A stretch of 64,000 bases of DNA. Source: an uncultured Acetobacteraceae bacterium. Lineage in GTDB: Bacteria; Pseudomonadota; Alphaproteobacteria; Acetobacterales; Acetobacteraceae. A program made the translations under genes and the position numbers. A model generated the notes under the pieces. It made no database searches. It was not told the DNA's origin and saw nothing but the letters and a program-made list of their open reading frames with translations. Numbering within the stretch: position 1 is the stretch's first letter; every line of letters starts with the position of its first letter. The DNA lies in the NCBI GenBank assembly GCA_903907955.1, contig CAIVPZ010000082.1:1-64000 (forward strand). The letters run 5' to 3'. Shown in pieces: positions 34,435 to 43,769 of this stretch.

Positions 34435-36729
34435 GTGCGAAGCCTGCGGGTACGGCTGCTGCTGATCGTCTCGGTAGCTCTGGCGCCAGCCCTGGCGTTC
34501 GAGGCATGGCTCGAACACGACGCCGACCGCATCCGTCAGCGGATGGTGGAGGATGAGGCGCTGCGGCTGGCGCGGCTGGTGGCCAACCAGCAACAGCGCA
34601 TCGCCGAGGGTGCCGAACAGGCGCTGTCCGTCATCGCCAGCGCGCCGGCGGTGCGCAACCGAAATGCCGAAGAGTGCCATCAGTTGCTGGCCGGTCTGCT
34701 GGCGCAGGCGCCGCGCTACAACAGCGCCGCGGTGCTCGGGCTGGATGGCCAGGTGATCTGCGCCGGCGCGCCGTTGGAGCCCGGCATCAGCGCTGCCGAC
34801 CGGGCGTTCTTCCGGCTTGCCCTGCAGACCGGCGGGTTCGTCATCGGCGACTACACGATCGGCCGCATTTCCGGCCAGCCCACCCTGCACATGGCGCAGC
34901 CCTTCCGGGACGCGACGGGACAGGTGGCCGGGGTGGTCAATGTCGCCCTCGACCTCATCTGGCTGGGCAAGCAGCTCGAAAACCTCGGCCTGCCGCCGGA
35001 GGCGGTGGTCTCGGTCCGTGACCGCAACGGCATCATCGTCGCCCGCTACCCGGACGGGCAGCGCTATGTCGGCCAGCCGCTGACCGGTGCCGCGCGCGAG
35101 ACGCTGGCGGGCGACCGCATCGGCGTCATCGCCAAAGTGGGGCAGGACGGGCGCCCCCGCATCGTTGCCTACACGCCGCTCGGCGTGCCGCCTTTGGGCC
35201 TGCGCGTCGCCGTCGGGCTGGATCGCGACGTGGCGTTCGCCGCGTTGACGGATGCCAAGCGGTTCAGCCTGTTGCTGATCGTGCTGGGCGCCGTTCTGGG
35301 GCTGCTGGCCACCGGGCTGCTGGGCCGCAGGCTGATCGGCCGCCCGGTCGAGCGGCTGCTGGCCGCATCCCGGCAGTGGACCGCCGGAACCCTCGCCGTC
35401 CGCACCGGCCTGCGCCACGACCGCAGCGAGTTCGGCCGGCTGGCGGCCGGTTTCGATGCAATGGCCGAGGCGCTGCAGGCGCGCGAGGCCGAATTGCGGG
35501 CAACCGGGACGGAACTGCGGCGCCTGACCGACGAGCTGGAAAGCCGGGTGCAGGCCGAAGTGGTGGCGCGCGAAGCGGCGCAACTGCGCGCCGCGATGGC
35601 CGAGCGGCTGCAGGCGCTCGGCCAACTCGCCGCCGGCATCGCACATGATTTCAACAATGTCCTGCAATCCGTGGCCGTGGCGGGCGGGCTGATCGAGCGC
35701 CGGCCCGGCGATATCGACCTGGTGCGAAGCTGGGTGCGCGTCGCCACCGAGGCGAGCGCCCGCGGCGCCGCCATCGCCCGGCGCCTGCTCGCGTTCGGCC
35801 GCCGCGGTGACCTCAGCCCCGAGCCGATCGATGCCGCCGGCCTGCTGGACGAAATGCGCGAGATGTTCGAACATACGCTTGGCCCGGAGATCGAGGTGGT
35901 GCTGCGGGTTCCAGCCGGACTGCCGAAGCTGCTGGCCGATCGCGGTCAGCTTGAGACGGTGCTGGTCAACCTCGCCGCCAATGCGCGTGACGCCATGCCG
36001 GGTGGCGGCCGGCTGATGCTTTCGGCCGTCGCCGACTGCCTCAAGGCTGGTTCCCCTGGGGCCGGCCCCCAGGTGGCTGGCGCGTATGTGCGGATCACCG
36101 TGGCCGATACCGGCATCGGGATGGACCCGGTGACGCTCGTGCGGGCCACCGAGCCGTTCTTCACCACCAAGGGGCCGGGTCATGGCACCGGGCTTGGTCT
36201 GTCCCTGGCCCGTGGCTTCGCCGAACAGAGCGGTGGGGCGCTCGATTTGTCCAGCCGTCAGGGCGAGGGAACCACGGTGACGCTGTGGCTGCCGCAGGCA
36301 TGTCCGCAGGTAGCCGAACCGCCGGCGCCGGCGGCGCCACCGGACGCGCCTCGCGGCCGGCTGCGCGTGCTGCTGGTGGATGACGAGCCGTTGCTGCGCG
36401 AGGTGCTGTCCGAATACCTCGACGAGCTGGGGCTTGCCGTCCGCACCGTGGATGGCGGCGACGCGGCGTTGGCGCTGCTGGATGCGGGGGAGGCGGTGGA
36501 TGTGCTGGTGACCGACCTGTCGATGCCGGGGATGGACGGGCTGGCGCTGATCCGCGCCGCGCAGGAGCGCCGGCCCGCTCTGCCGGCGATCCTGCTGACC
36601 GGCTATGCCGGCGAGTCGGTGCTGCCGGCGGCTGAGCCGGGCTATTCGCTGATGCGCAAGCCGGTCAGCGGGGCCGACCTGGTTGACCGCATCATCGCCC
36701 TGACCGGCACCCGCAACACCGCACTCTGA
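34435..36729 (+). CDS. Hybrid sensor histidine kinase with C-terminal receiver domain
   Basis: A 764-residue membrane kinase. TM1 (about 7-23), a Cache-like extracytoplasmic sensor (24-275), TM2 (277-297), HAMP (298-350), coiled coil, HisKA with phospho-acceptor H404 in GIAHDFNN, HATPase (about 505-625: N-box LVNLAANARDAM, G-boxes DTGIGM and GHGTGLGLSLA) and a receiver with D694 (VTDLSMPGMDG). The receiver is attached directly, so phosphate may be stored or relayed to an unlinked response regulator. The GTG at 34435 is chosen because it follows GGAGG and begins right at TM1. Confidence 0.88.
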   Translation: MRSLRVRLLLIVSVALAPALAFEAWLEHDADRIRQRMVEDEALRLARLVANQQQRIAEGAEQALSVIASAPAVRNRNAEECHQLLAGLLAQAPRYNSAAVLGLDGQVICAGAPLEPGISAADRAFFRLALQTGGFVIGDYTIGRISGQPTLHMAQPFRDATGQVAGVVNVALDLIWLGKQLENLGLPPEAVVSVRDRNGIIVARYPDGQRYVGQPLTGAARETLAGDRIGVIAKVGQDGRPRIVAYTPLGVPPLGLRVAVGLDRDVAFAALTDAKRFSLLLIVLGAVLGLLATGLLGRRLIGRPVERLLAASRQWTAGTLAVRTGLRHDRSEFGRLAAGFDAMAEALQAREAELRATGTELRRLTDELESRVQAEVVAREAAQLRAAMAERLQALGQLAAGIAHDFNNVLQSVAVAGGLIERRPGDIDLVRSWVRVATEASARGAAIARRLLAFGRRGDLSPEPIDAAGLLDEMREMFEHTLGPEIEVVLRVPAGLPKLLADRGQLETVLVNLAANARDAMPGGGRLMLSAVADCLKAGSPGAGPQVAGAYVRITVADTGIGMDPVTLVRATEPFFTTKGPGHGTGLGLSLARGFAEQSGGALDLSSRQGEGTTVTLWLPQACPQVAEPPAPAAPPDAPRGRLRVLLVDDEPLLREVLSEYLDELGLAVRTVDGGDAALALLDAGEAVDVLVTDLSMPGMDGLALIRAAQERRPALPAILLTGYAGESVLPAAEPGYSLMRKPVSGADLVDRIIALTGTRNTAL

Positions 36730-36751
36730 AGCGGGGCTGCCGTCGCTTGTG

Positions 36752-37642
36752 CTACGCCAGCGCCGCGAGCCGCGCCGTGATGGCGCTGCGGGTCTGGGCA
36801 CCGGCGACACCGTCCACCACCAGCCCTGCCGACGTCTGGAACTGGCGAACCGCTGCCTCCGTCACCGGGCCGTAACTGCCGTCGACCGCCAATGGCGGGG
36901 TGGCGCCGAGCCGGTTCAGCGCGGTCTGCAGCCAGGACGTTGTTTCGTCCGGTGTCCCTGCCTCCCAGGCCGGCGCGCCGGTGCCGTCGCCGGCCAGCAT
37001 CGCCGTCAGCGCCAGCCAGGCCTGCCGCTCGTCCAGCCCGTTCAGCCCGCCGTTGATCACCCGGGTGATTGTAATGATGTCGTTCCTGTCCGCCGCCGCG
37101 TTCAGGCTTCCTTCGGCCCACTCGAAGATTGCCGGCTTCAGCGCATGGTCGGCCGAGACGATGAGTTCGGGATTACCCTCGAAATCCACTCCGGCGAGGA
37201 TGCCGCGGCGCCTGTAGGCCTCGCGGCCGGTTGTCTGCAGCAACCCGCCGCCGCGATAGCGGTAGCCATCGCCTGGCTGCGTGTTGCCGAGTTCGCGCGC
37301 CTTGGACGGGTTACCCAGCCCATAGACCCGCTCGGCGAGTCCCGGTGGGTTGCAGAGCAGGCCGGCGACCTCGTCCCGGCGCACGGCGGCGCTGTGGTTG
37401 CCCACGCCGAAGATCTGGAGCATCCGGTCGGCGGTGCGATAAAACATGTCCTCGAACAGCACCGTGCCGCCGCCGGTCTCGTGCAGGATCTGGGCAAGGA
37501 AATGCGCCATCCGGCGCGGTGTGGTGATGCCGTTCCGGGTCAGCAGGGCATCCCCGCCGGTCAGTGCCGCGATATAGGACGGGTTCGGCTGCGAGTTGCG
37601 ACGGCGCGCGGCGGTAACAAAAATTCCGGCGGCGTTACCCAT
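36752..37642 (-). CDS. GH19-type endolysin/chitinase-like protein with C-terminal peptidoglycan-binding domain
   Basis: A 296-residue two-domain protein. Residues 20-210 match the glycoside hydrolase family 19 lysozyme group (FLAQILHETGGG with likely catalytic E55, and YRGGGLLQTTGREAY). Residues about 230-294 are a PG_binding_1 repeat (LQTALNRLGATPPLAVDGSYG). There is no signal peptide, as in phage and gene-transfer-agent endolysins that need a holin. No phage genes surround it, so it may be a domesticated prophage lysin. Confidence 0.8.
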   Translation of the reverse strand: MGNAAGIFVTAARRRNSQPNPSYIAALTGGDALLTRNGITTPRRMAHFLAQILHETGGGTVLFEDMFYRTADRMLQIFGVGNHSAAVRRDEVAGLLCNPPGLAERVYGLGNPSKARELGNTQPGDGYRYRGGGLLQTTGREAYRRRGILAGVDFEGNPELIVSADHALKPAIFEWAEGSLNAAADRNDIITITRVINGGLNGLDERQAWLALTAMLAGDGTGAPAWEAGTPDETTSWLQTALNRLGATPPLAVDGSYGPVTEAAVRQFQTSAGLVVDGVAGAQTRSAITARLAALA

Positions 37643-37715
37643 GCCTCTGGCTCCTGCGCCCGCATCATCCGCAGAAATCTTAGCAGGCAGGCAACGCAGC
37701 CGGAAGAATTATTGC

Positions 37716-38453
37716 TCAGACGTGCTGTCCGCCGTTGATATGCAACTCGCTGCCGGTGACGTAGCTTGCATTCGGCCCGCACAGGAATCGGATGGCGTCC
37801 GCCACCTCCTCGGGCCGGCCCAGCCGGCGCATTGGCACCTCGCGTTCGGCGAAGGCGGCGGTGCCGGGGGAGAGGATGGCGGTGTCGATCTCGCCCGGGC
37901 TGATGGCGTTCACCCGCACGCCATGCGGGGCGAACTCGGCCGCCATCTCCCGCGTCAGCGTCAGCAGCGCCGCCTTGGAGCAGGCATAGGCGGCGCCGGC
38001 ATAGGGATGCACGCGCGATCCGGCGATGGAGGTGACGTTGACGATGGCGCCCTGTGCTTGCGTCAGCACGTCGATCAGGCCGCGCGCCAGCAGGCCGACG
38101 GCGAAGATGTTCACGCTGAACACCGCGTTCCAGACGTCGCGCTCGGAGTCCAGCACGCCAAGCCGCGACCCGTTCGGGCCTTTGGGCGAGATGCCGGCGT
38201 TGTTGACCAGCGCATCCAGCCGCCCGTCAGGCAGGCGGGCACGGATCTCGTCGATGCCGGCGGCCAGCGAGGCGGGGTCGCCGATGTCGCATTGCACATG
38301 GTCCTGCGGGCCGCCCGCCCAGGGACAGCGCGGGGAGAATGCCTGGCGTGAAATGGTGATGACGCGCCAGCCGTCCTCGGAAAAGGCGCGGGCGGTGGCG
38401 TGGCCGATGCCGCGGCTGGCGCCGGTCAGCACAAGGGTCTGCGTGGTTGACAT
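37716..38453 (-). CDS. SDR-family oxidoreductase
   Basis: A 245-residue short-chain dehydrogenase. TGASRGIG (10-17) binds NAD(P); NNAG, the catalytic Ser in VTSIAGS and YACSK (Y-xxx-K) are in place; the C-terminus GSELHINGGQH is classical. It probably reduces or oxidises a ketone/alcohol; substrate unknown. It is divergent from yjbQ with a 96-bp gap. Confidence 0.9.
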   Translation of the reverse strand: MSTTQTLVLTGASRGIGHATARAFSEDGWRVITISRQAFSPRCPWAGGPQDHVQCDIGDPASLAAGIDEIRARLPDGRLDALVNNAGISPKGPNGSRLGVLDSERDVWNAVFSVNIFAVGLLARGLIDVLTQAQGAIVNVTSIAGSRVHPYAGAAYACSKAALLTLTREMAAEFAPHGVRVNAISPGEIDTAILSPGTAAFAEREVPMRRLGRPEEVADAIRFLCGPNASYVTGSELHINGGQHV

Positions 38454-38549
38454 GGTAACCTATCTTCCTACCGCGCATAGCGGCGGTGCAAGCGTCAACT
38501 GGGGTCGCCGGCGCGAACGGCAAGGTTTGTTCCGGGGGGAAAGGGCGGA

Positions 38550-38969
38550 ATGAAACAGTCGCAGGAGACTTTGGTTGTCGGCACCGGCGGGCGCGGCCTG
38601 GTGGAGATCACCGCGCCGGTGCGCCGCTTCGCCGCCGCCGGAGGCGTCGCCACCGGCCTGCTGACGTTGTGGTGCCGACACACCTCCGCCTCGCTGCTGG
38701 TGCAGGAGAACGCCGACCCGGAGGTGCGCGCCGATCTGGAAGCGTTCTTTGCGCGCCTCGCCCCCGAGGTTCCGGGTCGCTACCTGCACGAGTCCGAGGG
38801 GCCGGACGACATGCCCGCGCATATCCGGGCCGCGCTGACCCAGACCCAGCTCTCGGTTCCGGTCACGCAGGGGCGGCTGGTGCTGGGCACCTGGCAGGGC
38901 ATCTATTTGTGGGAACATCGCCGCTCGGCGCATCGGCGCGAGGTGGCGCTGCATCTGATCGGGGCCTGA
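38550..38969 (+). CDS. YjbQ/UPF0047 family protein
   Basis: A 139-residue protein of the UPF0047 family, annotated as secondary thiamine-phosphate synthase because some members complement thiE mutants; the physiological role is unsettled. Family motifs are CRHTSASLLVQENADP, HESEGPDDMPAH and LGTWQGIYLWEHR, with conserved His residues that bind a metal. The start follows GGGGGAAAGGG. Confidence 0.9.
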   Translation: MKQSQETLVVGTGGRGLVEITAPVRRFAAAGGVATGLLTLWCRHTSASLLVQENADPEVRADLEAFFARLAPEVPGRYLHESEGPDDMPAHIRAALTQTQLSVPVTQGRLVLGTWQGIYLWEHRRSAHRREVALHLIGA

Positions 38970-39092
38970 TTCAAGGCCGCCCTCGGGCGGTTGGACTGTG
39001 CGCGCAGCAGGTCGCGGCAACGCCGGTTGCGATTGGCGCTGAACCCAACGCACCCGCCCATACCGGTTGCGGGGCCACCACGCTGCTGCCGG

Positions 39093-39602
39093 CTACCCGT
39101 TGGGCTCCTTCCGCTCCGGCGCGAAGACGACATCGGAGCGATCGCGCAGGGTTGCGATGATGCGGTCGAACGTCGCCCGGTCGGACCGGGACAGATCGGC
39201 GGTCAGCCGCGCCGCGTAGTCGCGCGCCAGCGGCACGATCTCGGCATAGATCCGCCGGCCGTTGTCGGTGAGCGAGAGAAACACCTCCCGCTTGTCGGCC
39301 CGGTTGGGCAGGCGCGACAGCATGCCGTGGCGATCCAGGTCGGTCACTGCGCGCGACACCATGGTCTTGTGCATGTGGGTTTGCTCGCCGATCTCCTTCG
39401 AGGTCAACGTGCCATGCTGGCCGAGCATGGCGATGACCCGCCATTCCGGAATGCTGACGCCGAACCGCTCGGAATAGAGCCGCGCGAAGCCATGGCTGAC
39501 GATGGTGGCGAGCACGGCCAGCCGGTAGGGCAGGAAGTCCTCCAGCACCAGCACGTCATCGGGCGGCGGCGCCGCGGGTCTTGGTCGGGTGGAAGCTGCC
39601 AT
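39093..39602 (-). CDS. MarR-family transcriptional regulator
   Basis: A 169-residue winged-helix regulator. The DNA-binding helix-turn-helix is TSKEIGEQTHMHKTMVSRAV, with the wing NRADKREVFLSLTDNGR. The ATG at 39602 is preferred to two upstream Met codons because GGGGA lies before it. It is divergent from an aromatic hydroxylase-like gene 195 bp away and so probably represses it until a phenolic ligand binds (inference from the usual MarR arrangement). Confidence 0.88.
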   Translation of the reverse strand: MAASTRPRPAAPPPDDVLVLEDFLPYRLAVLATIVSHGFARLYSERFGVSIPEWRVIAMLGQHGTLTSKEIGEQTHMHKTMVSRAVTDLDRHGMLSRLPNRADKREVFLSLTDNGRRIYAEIVPLARDYAARLTADLSRSDRATFDRIIATLRDRSDVVFAPERKEPNG

Positions 39603-39739
39603 TGTCGTGTATCCCCGCATTGCGCACAGCTTGGCGCGGCGCGCATTGAGGCCGGGAATCATACCCTTGTCGGGGCGCACCGCAATGGCGGTTAAGCCGC
39701 TGTTGACCGGTCCCGTGTTGACTGGCTGCGGGTCGGCCG

Positions 39740-39749
39740 GGAACGTTCC
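39740..39749. promoter_or_regulatory. Candidate MarR operator palindrome
   Basis: GGAACGTTCC lies in the divergent region between the MarR gene and the hydroxylase gene, 49 bp before the latter. It is short and may be chance. Confidence 0.25.
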
Positions 39750-39797
39750 GGCGATCAACGCGGATACAGAACTTACCCCGAACCGTCAGGATCGCGC

Positions 39798-41504
39798 GTG
39801 GCTGGTCCGCACACTCGTCCAACCTTCGCCTATCGCCGCTCGACTGACCAGATGGCCGGTGACCAGATGGCCGGCGAGCAGGACGACGGGCACGCGGCGC
39901 GGCCGCTGCGCCGTCCGGTGGTCGTGGTGGGGGGCGGGCCGACCGGGCTGAGCCTGGCCATCGACCTCGCGTTGCACGGTGTGCCGGTGGTGCTGCTGGA
40001 CGACGACGACACCGTCAGCCCCGGCTCGCGGGCGGTGTGCTATGCCAAGCGGACGCTGGAAGTCTGGGACCGGCTGGGCGTCGGCGAGGCGGTGGTGGCG
40101 CAGGGCGTGGGCTGGCAGCGCGGCCGGGTCCACCACGGCGACCGGCTGGTCAGCGAGTTCGACCTGCGGCCGGAGCCTGGCCACCAGATGCCGGCCTTCA
40201 CCAACCTTCAGCAATACCTGCTGGAGGAAACCCTGATTGCCCGTGCGCAGGCGCTGGCCGGGGTCGATCTGCGCTGGCGCCACCGGCTGATCGGCATGAT
40301 GGCGGAAGCGGACCACGTGGCCCTGCGGGTGGACACGCCGGACGGTCCGTACGACATGGAATGCGCCTGGCTGGTCGCCGCCGACGGGGCACGCTCGCTG
40401 GTGCGCCGCCTGCTCGCCCTGGAGTTCATCGGCCAGACTGTCCGCGACCGCTTCCTGATCTGCGATGTCGCGACCGAGGCCGATTTCCCGAAGCTGCGGC
40501 AGTTCTGGTTCGACCCGCCGTTCCATCGGGAACGGTCGGTGCTGATGCACCGTCAGCCCGGCAACATGTGGCGCATCGATCTGCAGCTCGGCTGGTACGC
40601 CGACACGGCGGCGGAAACGTCGCCCGCGCGGGTAGCCATGCGGCTGCGGCGCATCCTGGGTGAGGGCGTCGCCTTCTCGGTTGAGTCGGCCGAAATCTAT
40701 ACTTTCCAGTGCCGCCGGCTGGAGCGGTTCCTGCACGGGCGGGTGCTGTTTGCCGGCGATGCCGCGCACCAGGTCTCGCCGTTCGGCGCGCGCGGCGCCA
40801 ATTCCGGCGTGCAGGACGCCGACAACCTGGCCTGGAAGCTGCGGCTGGTGCTGGCGGGGCTGGCGCCGGTGGCGTTGCTGGAAAGCTACAACTGCGAGCG
40901 GCTGGCGGCGGCCGACGAAAACCTGCGCGAAGCCGCGCGGGCCGCGGGGTTCATCGCCCCGCGCACGCCGATGGCGCGTGCCCTGCGCGACGCCGCCCTG
41001 CACCTGGCCGGCCGGTTCTCCTTCGCACGCACATTGATCAACAGCGGCCGGCTCTCCGCGCCGACGGTCTACGTCGAGTCGCCGCTGAACACGCCGGACG
41101 CGACGGCGGACGGGTTCGCCGGCGGCGTGCCGCCGGGGGCGCCCTGCGTGGACGCGCCTCTGGGGCAGCAGGGCGAGGCGGACTGGCTGTTGCGCCATCT
41201 GGGGTTCCGCTTCACCGCGCTGGTGTTCGCCGGCGACCCGCCGTCGCCCGGGCAGATGGCGCAGCTGGCGGGGTTGCCGGTGCCGGTGCACACGGTGATC
41301 ATCCGCGCGGCGGGATCACCGGACGAGGCGGACGGCGGGTTCACCGACACCGAAGGGCGGGCCTGCGACCGCTATGACGCGCGGCCCGGCACCACCTACC
41401 TGGTCCGGCCGGACCAGCATGTGGCGGCACGCTGGCGCCGTTTCGATCCGGCGGCGATCACCGTGGCGCTGGCGCGCGCCATTGCCCTGCCGGCGGCCGC
41501 ATGA
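39798..41504 (+). CDS. FAD-dependent aromatic hydroxylase (MhpA/phenol hydroxylase-like)
   Basis: A 568-residue class A flavin monooxygenase. After an Arg/Asp-rich lead, VVVGGGPTGLSLA binds FAD (about 40-52), VAADGARS is the DG motif and VLFAGDAAHQVSPFGARG the GD motif. The C-terminal thioredoxin-like domain (from about 400, ending TYLVRPDQHVAARW) is typical of 3-(3-hydroxyphenyl)propionate and phenol hydroxylases. It is followed by a coupled DUF2783 gene and faces a MarR regulator. The GTG at 39798 could be replaced by the ATG at 39852, nearer the FAD motif. Confidence 0.87.
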   Translation: MAGPHTRPTFAYRRSTDQMAGDQMAGEQDDGHAARPLRRPVVVVGGGPTGLSLAIDLALHGVPVVLLDDDDTVSPGSRAVCYAKRTLEVWDRLGVGEAVVAQGVGWQRGRVHHGDRLVSEFDLRPEPGHQMPAFTNLQQYLLEETLIARAQALAGVDLRWRHRLIGMMAEADHVALRVDTPDGPYDMECAWLVAADGARSLVRRLLALEFIGQTVRDRFLICDVATEADFPKLRQFWFDPPFHRERSVLMHRQPGNMWRIDLQLGWYADTAAETSPARVAMRLRRILGEGVAFSVESAEIYTFQCRRLERFLHGRVLFAGDAAHQVSPFGARGANSGVQDADNLAWKLRLVLAGLAPVALLESYNCERLAAADENLREAARAAGFIAPRTPMARALRDAALHLAGRFSFARTLINSGRLSAPTVYVESPLNTPDATADGFAGGVPPGAPCVDAPLGQQGEADWLLRHLGFRFTALVFAGDPPSPGQMAQLAGLPVPVHTVIIRAAGSPDEADGGFTDTEGRACDRYDARPGTTYLVRPDQHVAARWRRFDPAAITVALARAIALPAAA

Positions 41505-41731
41505 CGCTCGATACCTCGCCGCGGTTGGCCGACCCGGACGGCATCTTCACCGCGCTGGCGCGGGCCTACCGCCAGCTTGACGAATCCCAGGCCCGCACCT
41601 TCGACGCGCGGCTGATCCTGCTGCTGGCCAACCATGTCGGCGACGAGGCGGTGTTGCGCGAGGCCATCGCGATTGCGGGTGAAGGGCTGGTGCCGCGCGA
41701 TCAGATCGGCGATCTGGACGCAGTGCCGTAG
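41501..41731 (+). CDS. DUF2783 domain protein
   Basis: A 76-residue acidic protein of the DUF2783 family, which is almost always found directly after FAD-dependent hydroxylases of this kind. Its ATG overlaps the hydroxylase stop (ATGA). It has no enzyme motif and is probably an accessory or stabilising partner of the hydroxylase (inference). Confidence 0.8.
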   Translation: MTLDTSPRLADPDGIFTALARAYRQLDESQARTFDARLILLLANHVGDEAVLREAIAIAGEGLVPRDQIGDLDAVP

Positions 41732-41893
41732 TGCCAACGGGCGGCCAGCTTCCGCCAGCGGATCGTCCGTGGAGCCAGGGGCGAACTGCGACCAGGCCGG
41801 GAGCGGCCAGCCATGCCTGCATCTTCATCGGGCCTTCATCCGCGCCGTGCATGCTGGGCTGGGCATCGAGACTCCTCGGTAGGGGACTGGGTC

Positions 41894-43285
41894 ATGGTCG
41901 AACAGGAATTGCTGGCGGAGGGGTGCGCGGCCTACGCCGCCGGGCAACTCGTGGCGGCCGAGGCAGCCTTCCGATCCCTGCCGGATGACGTCGATGCGCT
42001 GAGCAACCTGGGGGCGGTGCTGAACGCAACGCAGCGCCACGCCGAGGCCGAGGCGGCCTGCCGCGCGGCCCTCGCGCTGCAACCGCAATGCTGGGCTGCC
42101 TGGAGCAATTTCGGCACCGCGCTGCACAGCCAGCAGCGCTACGACGATGCCATCGCCGCTTATGCCACGGCGGTGCGGCAGAACCGGGGAGCGATCAACG
42201 CCTGGACCAATCTGGGCGTGGCGCTGGCCGAGCAGGGGCGGGTGGTGCAGTCGCTGGCAATGCACGCGGCGGCGGTGTCGCTGGCGCCGGAGGATGCCGA
42301 GGTGCGCGCCAACCATGCGCTGGCGCTGCTGGCCGCCGGCGACCTTGCGCGCGGCTTTGCCGAGCACGAATGGCGCTGGCAGGTGCCGTCCATGCTGCCG
42401 CATGGCGTGCCGGGGCCGTGCTGGCAGGGCGAGGACCCGGCCGGGCGCACCATCCTGGTGCACGACGAGGGCGGCTTCGGCGACACACTGCAATTCGTGC
42501 GCTATGTGCCGCTGCTGGCTGCGCGCGGGGCGCGGGTGCTGCTGCGCGTGCAGCCGCCGCTGGTGCGTCTGCTGCGGCGCATGCCCGGGCCGGTCGCCGT
42601 GCTGGGGCGCGGCGAGGCGGTACCGGAATACCATATGCAGTGCCCGATGCTCTCGCTGCCGCATGGTTTCGGCACCGCGCTGCAAACCGTGCCGGCGCAG
42701 GTGCCCTATCTGCCGGTCGATGCGGCGAAGGCAGCCATGTGGCGCGCGCGGCTGGCAGGGGAGGGGCTCCGCGTCGGCCTGGTCTGGGGCGGGGCGTCGC
42801 GGCCGGGCATGGCGGTGGCGCACGCCATGGATTCACGCCGGTCGCTGCCGGTGGCGGCGCTGGCAACGCTGGCGGGCATTACGGGTGTGCGGTTCGTGTC
42901 GCTGCAGAAGGACCAGGACCCGCCGCCAGGGCTGGACATGGCGAACCCGATGCCGGACTGCGCGGATTTCGACGACACCGCTGCGGTGGTGGCCGGCCTC
43001 GACCTGGTGATTGCGGTGGACACGTCGATGGCCCATTTGGCCGGTGCGCTGGGCCGGCCGGTCTGGCTGCTATCGCGCTACGACATGTGCTGGCGTTGGT
43101 TGCACGGGCGGCGCGACAGCCCATGGTACCCCGGACTGCGACTGTACCGCCAGCCGGCGCCGGGGGAATGGGGGCCGGTGTTGCGCGAAGTGGCTGATGA
43201 TCTGCGGGCAGCAGCGCAACAGAGCGGCCAGTTGGACCTGCTCTCGGCGCATCGCGATTTCCGGGAACCATGCGGGTTGCTCTAG
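41894..43285 (+). CDS. TPR-repeat protein with glycosyltransferase-like C-terminal domain
   Basis: A 463-residue protein. Residues 1-150 hold four tetratricopeptide repeats (for example NLGAVLNATQRHAEAEAACR and AWSNFGTALHSQQRYDDAI). The C-terminal half (180-440) resembles the O-GlcNAc-transferase/GT9-like domain often fused to TPRs in alphaproteobacteria (HDEGGFGDTLQFVRYVP, VGLVWGGAS, IAVDTSMAHLAGALGRPVWLL). The ATG at 41894 follows TAGGGGAC. The stop codon TAG belongs to copy C of the 105-bp repeat, so the original C-terminus may have been longer or different. Confidence 0.85.
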   Translation: MVEQELLAEGCAAYAAGQLVAAEAAFRSLPDDVDALSNLGAVLNATQRHAEAEAACRAALALQPQCWAAWSNFGTALHSQQRYDDAIAAYATAVRQNRGAINAWTNLGVALAEQGRVVQSLAMHAAAVSLAPEDAEVRANHALALLAAGDLARGFAEHEWRWQVPSMLPHGVPGPCWQGEDPAGRTILVHDEGGFGDTLQFVRYVPLLAARGARVLLRVQPPLVRLLRRMPGPVAVLGRGEAVPEYHMQCPMLSLPHGFGTALQTVPAQVPYLPVDAAKAAMWRARLAGEGLRVGLVWGGASRPGMAVAHAMDSRRSLPVAALATLAGITGVRFVSLQKDQDPPPGLDMANPMPDCADFDDTAAVVAGLDLVIAVDTSMAHLAGALGRPVWLLSRYDMCWRWLHGRRDSPWYPGLRLYRQPAPGEWGPVLREVADDLRAAAQQSGQLDLLSAHRDFREPCGLL

Positions 43286-43388
43286 AGCAACATCGGCCAG
43301 ACCGGCGACAGCCGGCCGATAAAGTTGCTCGCCAAAACAAAGAGCTAGAGCGCGCTGACCGTTTACGGTCAGCCTGAAAGCGCTCTAG
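43282..43388 (+). repeat. 105-bp two-hairpin repeat, copy C
   Basis: A full copy from CTAGAGCAAC to GCGCTCTAG, nearly identical to copies A and B. Its first TAG is the stop codon of the TPR/glycosyltransferase gene and its hairpins probably end that transcript. Confidence 0.88.
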
Positions 43389-43439
43389 AATGGTCCGCTC
43401 GCGCCACGCCGGAGCGGCGCCGTCACGCGGAGGGTATCG

Positions 43440-43763
43440 ATGCAACAGGCTCGTTTGGTCGTTTTCGTCCTGGCGCTGAGCCTGCCCGGCTGGGCACCCA
43501 ACGTCAGTGCCCAGGAGCAGACCCAATATCCCGCCGCCGCCCCGCAAGGCGCCCCCCCGATGTTCTCGCCCCCCGTCTCGGCCCCCGCCTTCGAGCCGGC
43601 CCCGGTGCCGTCGCATCCGCACGTGCCGACCGACCCGGCGATTGCGGGTCAGCCCGCCGCGGGCAACGGGCCACTGGCCCCCGGCAGCACGCGGCTGCGG
43701 CTCAACGGCAGCCTCACCACGTATTTCGGCGCCGTTTCCGACAGCGGCCGGACCGGGCGGTAA
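43440..43763 (+). CDS. Exported Pro/Ala-rich hypothetical protein (107 aa)
   Basis: Not recognised. A signal peptide (1-24, ending VSAQ) is followed by a proline-rich disordered region and a short C-terminal segment (STRLRLNGSLTTYFGAV) resembling the first strand of a beta-barrel or an anchoring strand. It ends 6 bp before the convergent hemB gene. Probably periplasmic. Confidence 0.6.
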   Translation: MQQARLVVFVLALSLPGWAPNVSAQEQTQYPAAAPQGAPPMFSPPVSAPAFEPAPVPSHPHVPTDPAIAGQPAAGNGPLAPGSTRLRLNGSLTTYFGAVSDSGRTGR

Positions 43764-43769
43764 GGGGCC

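Noticed and set aside
34378-36810. 810-codon minus-strand open frame
   Set aside because: Exact shadow of the histidine kinase, no motifs.
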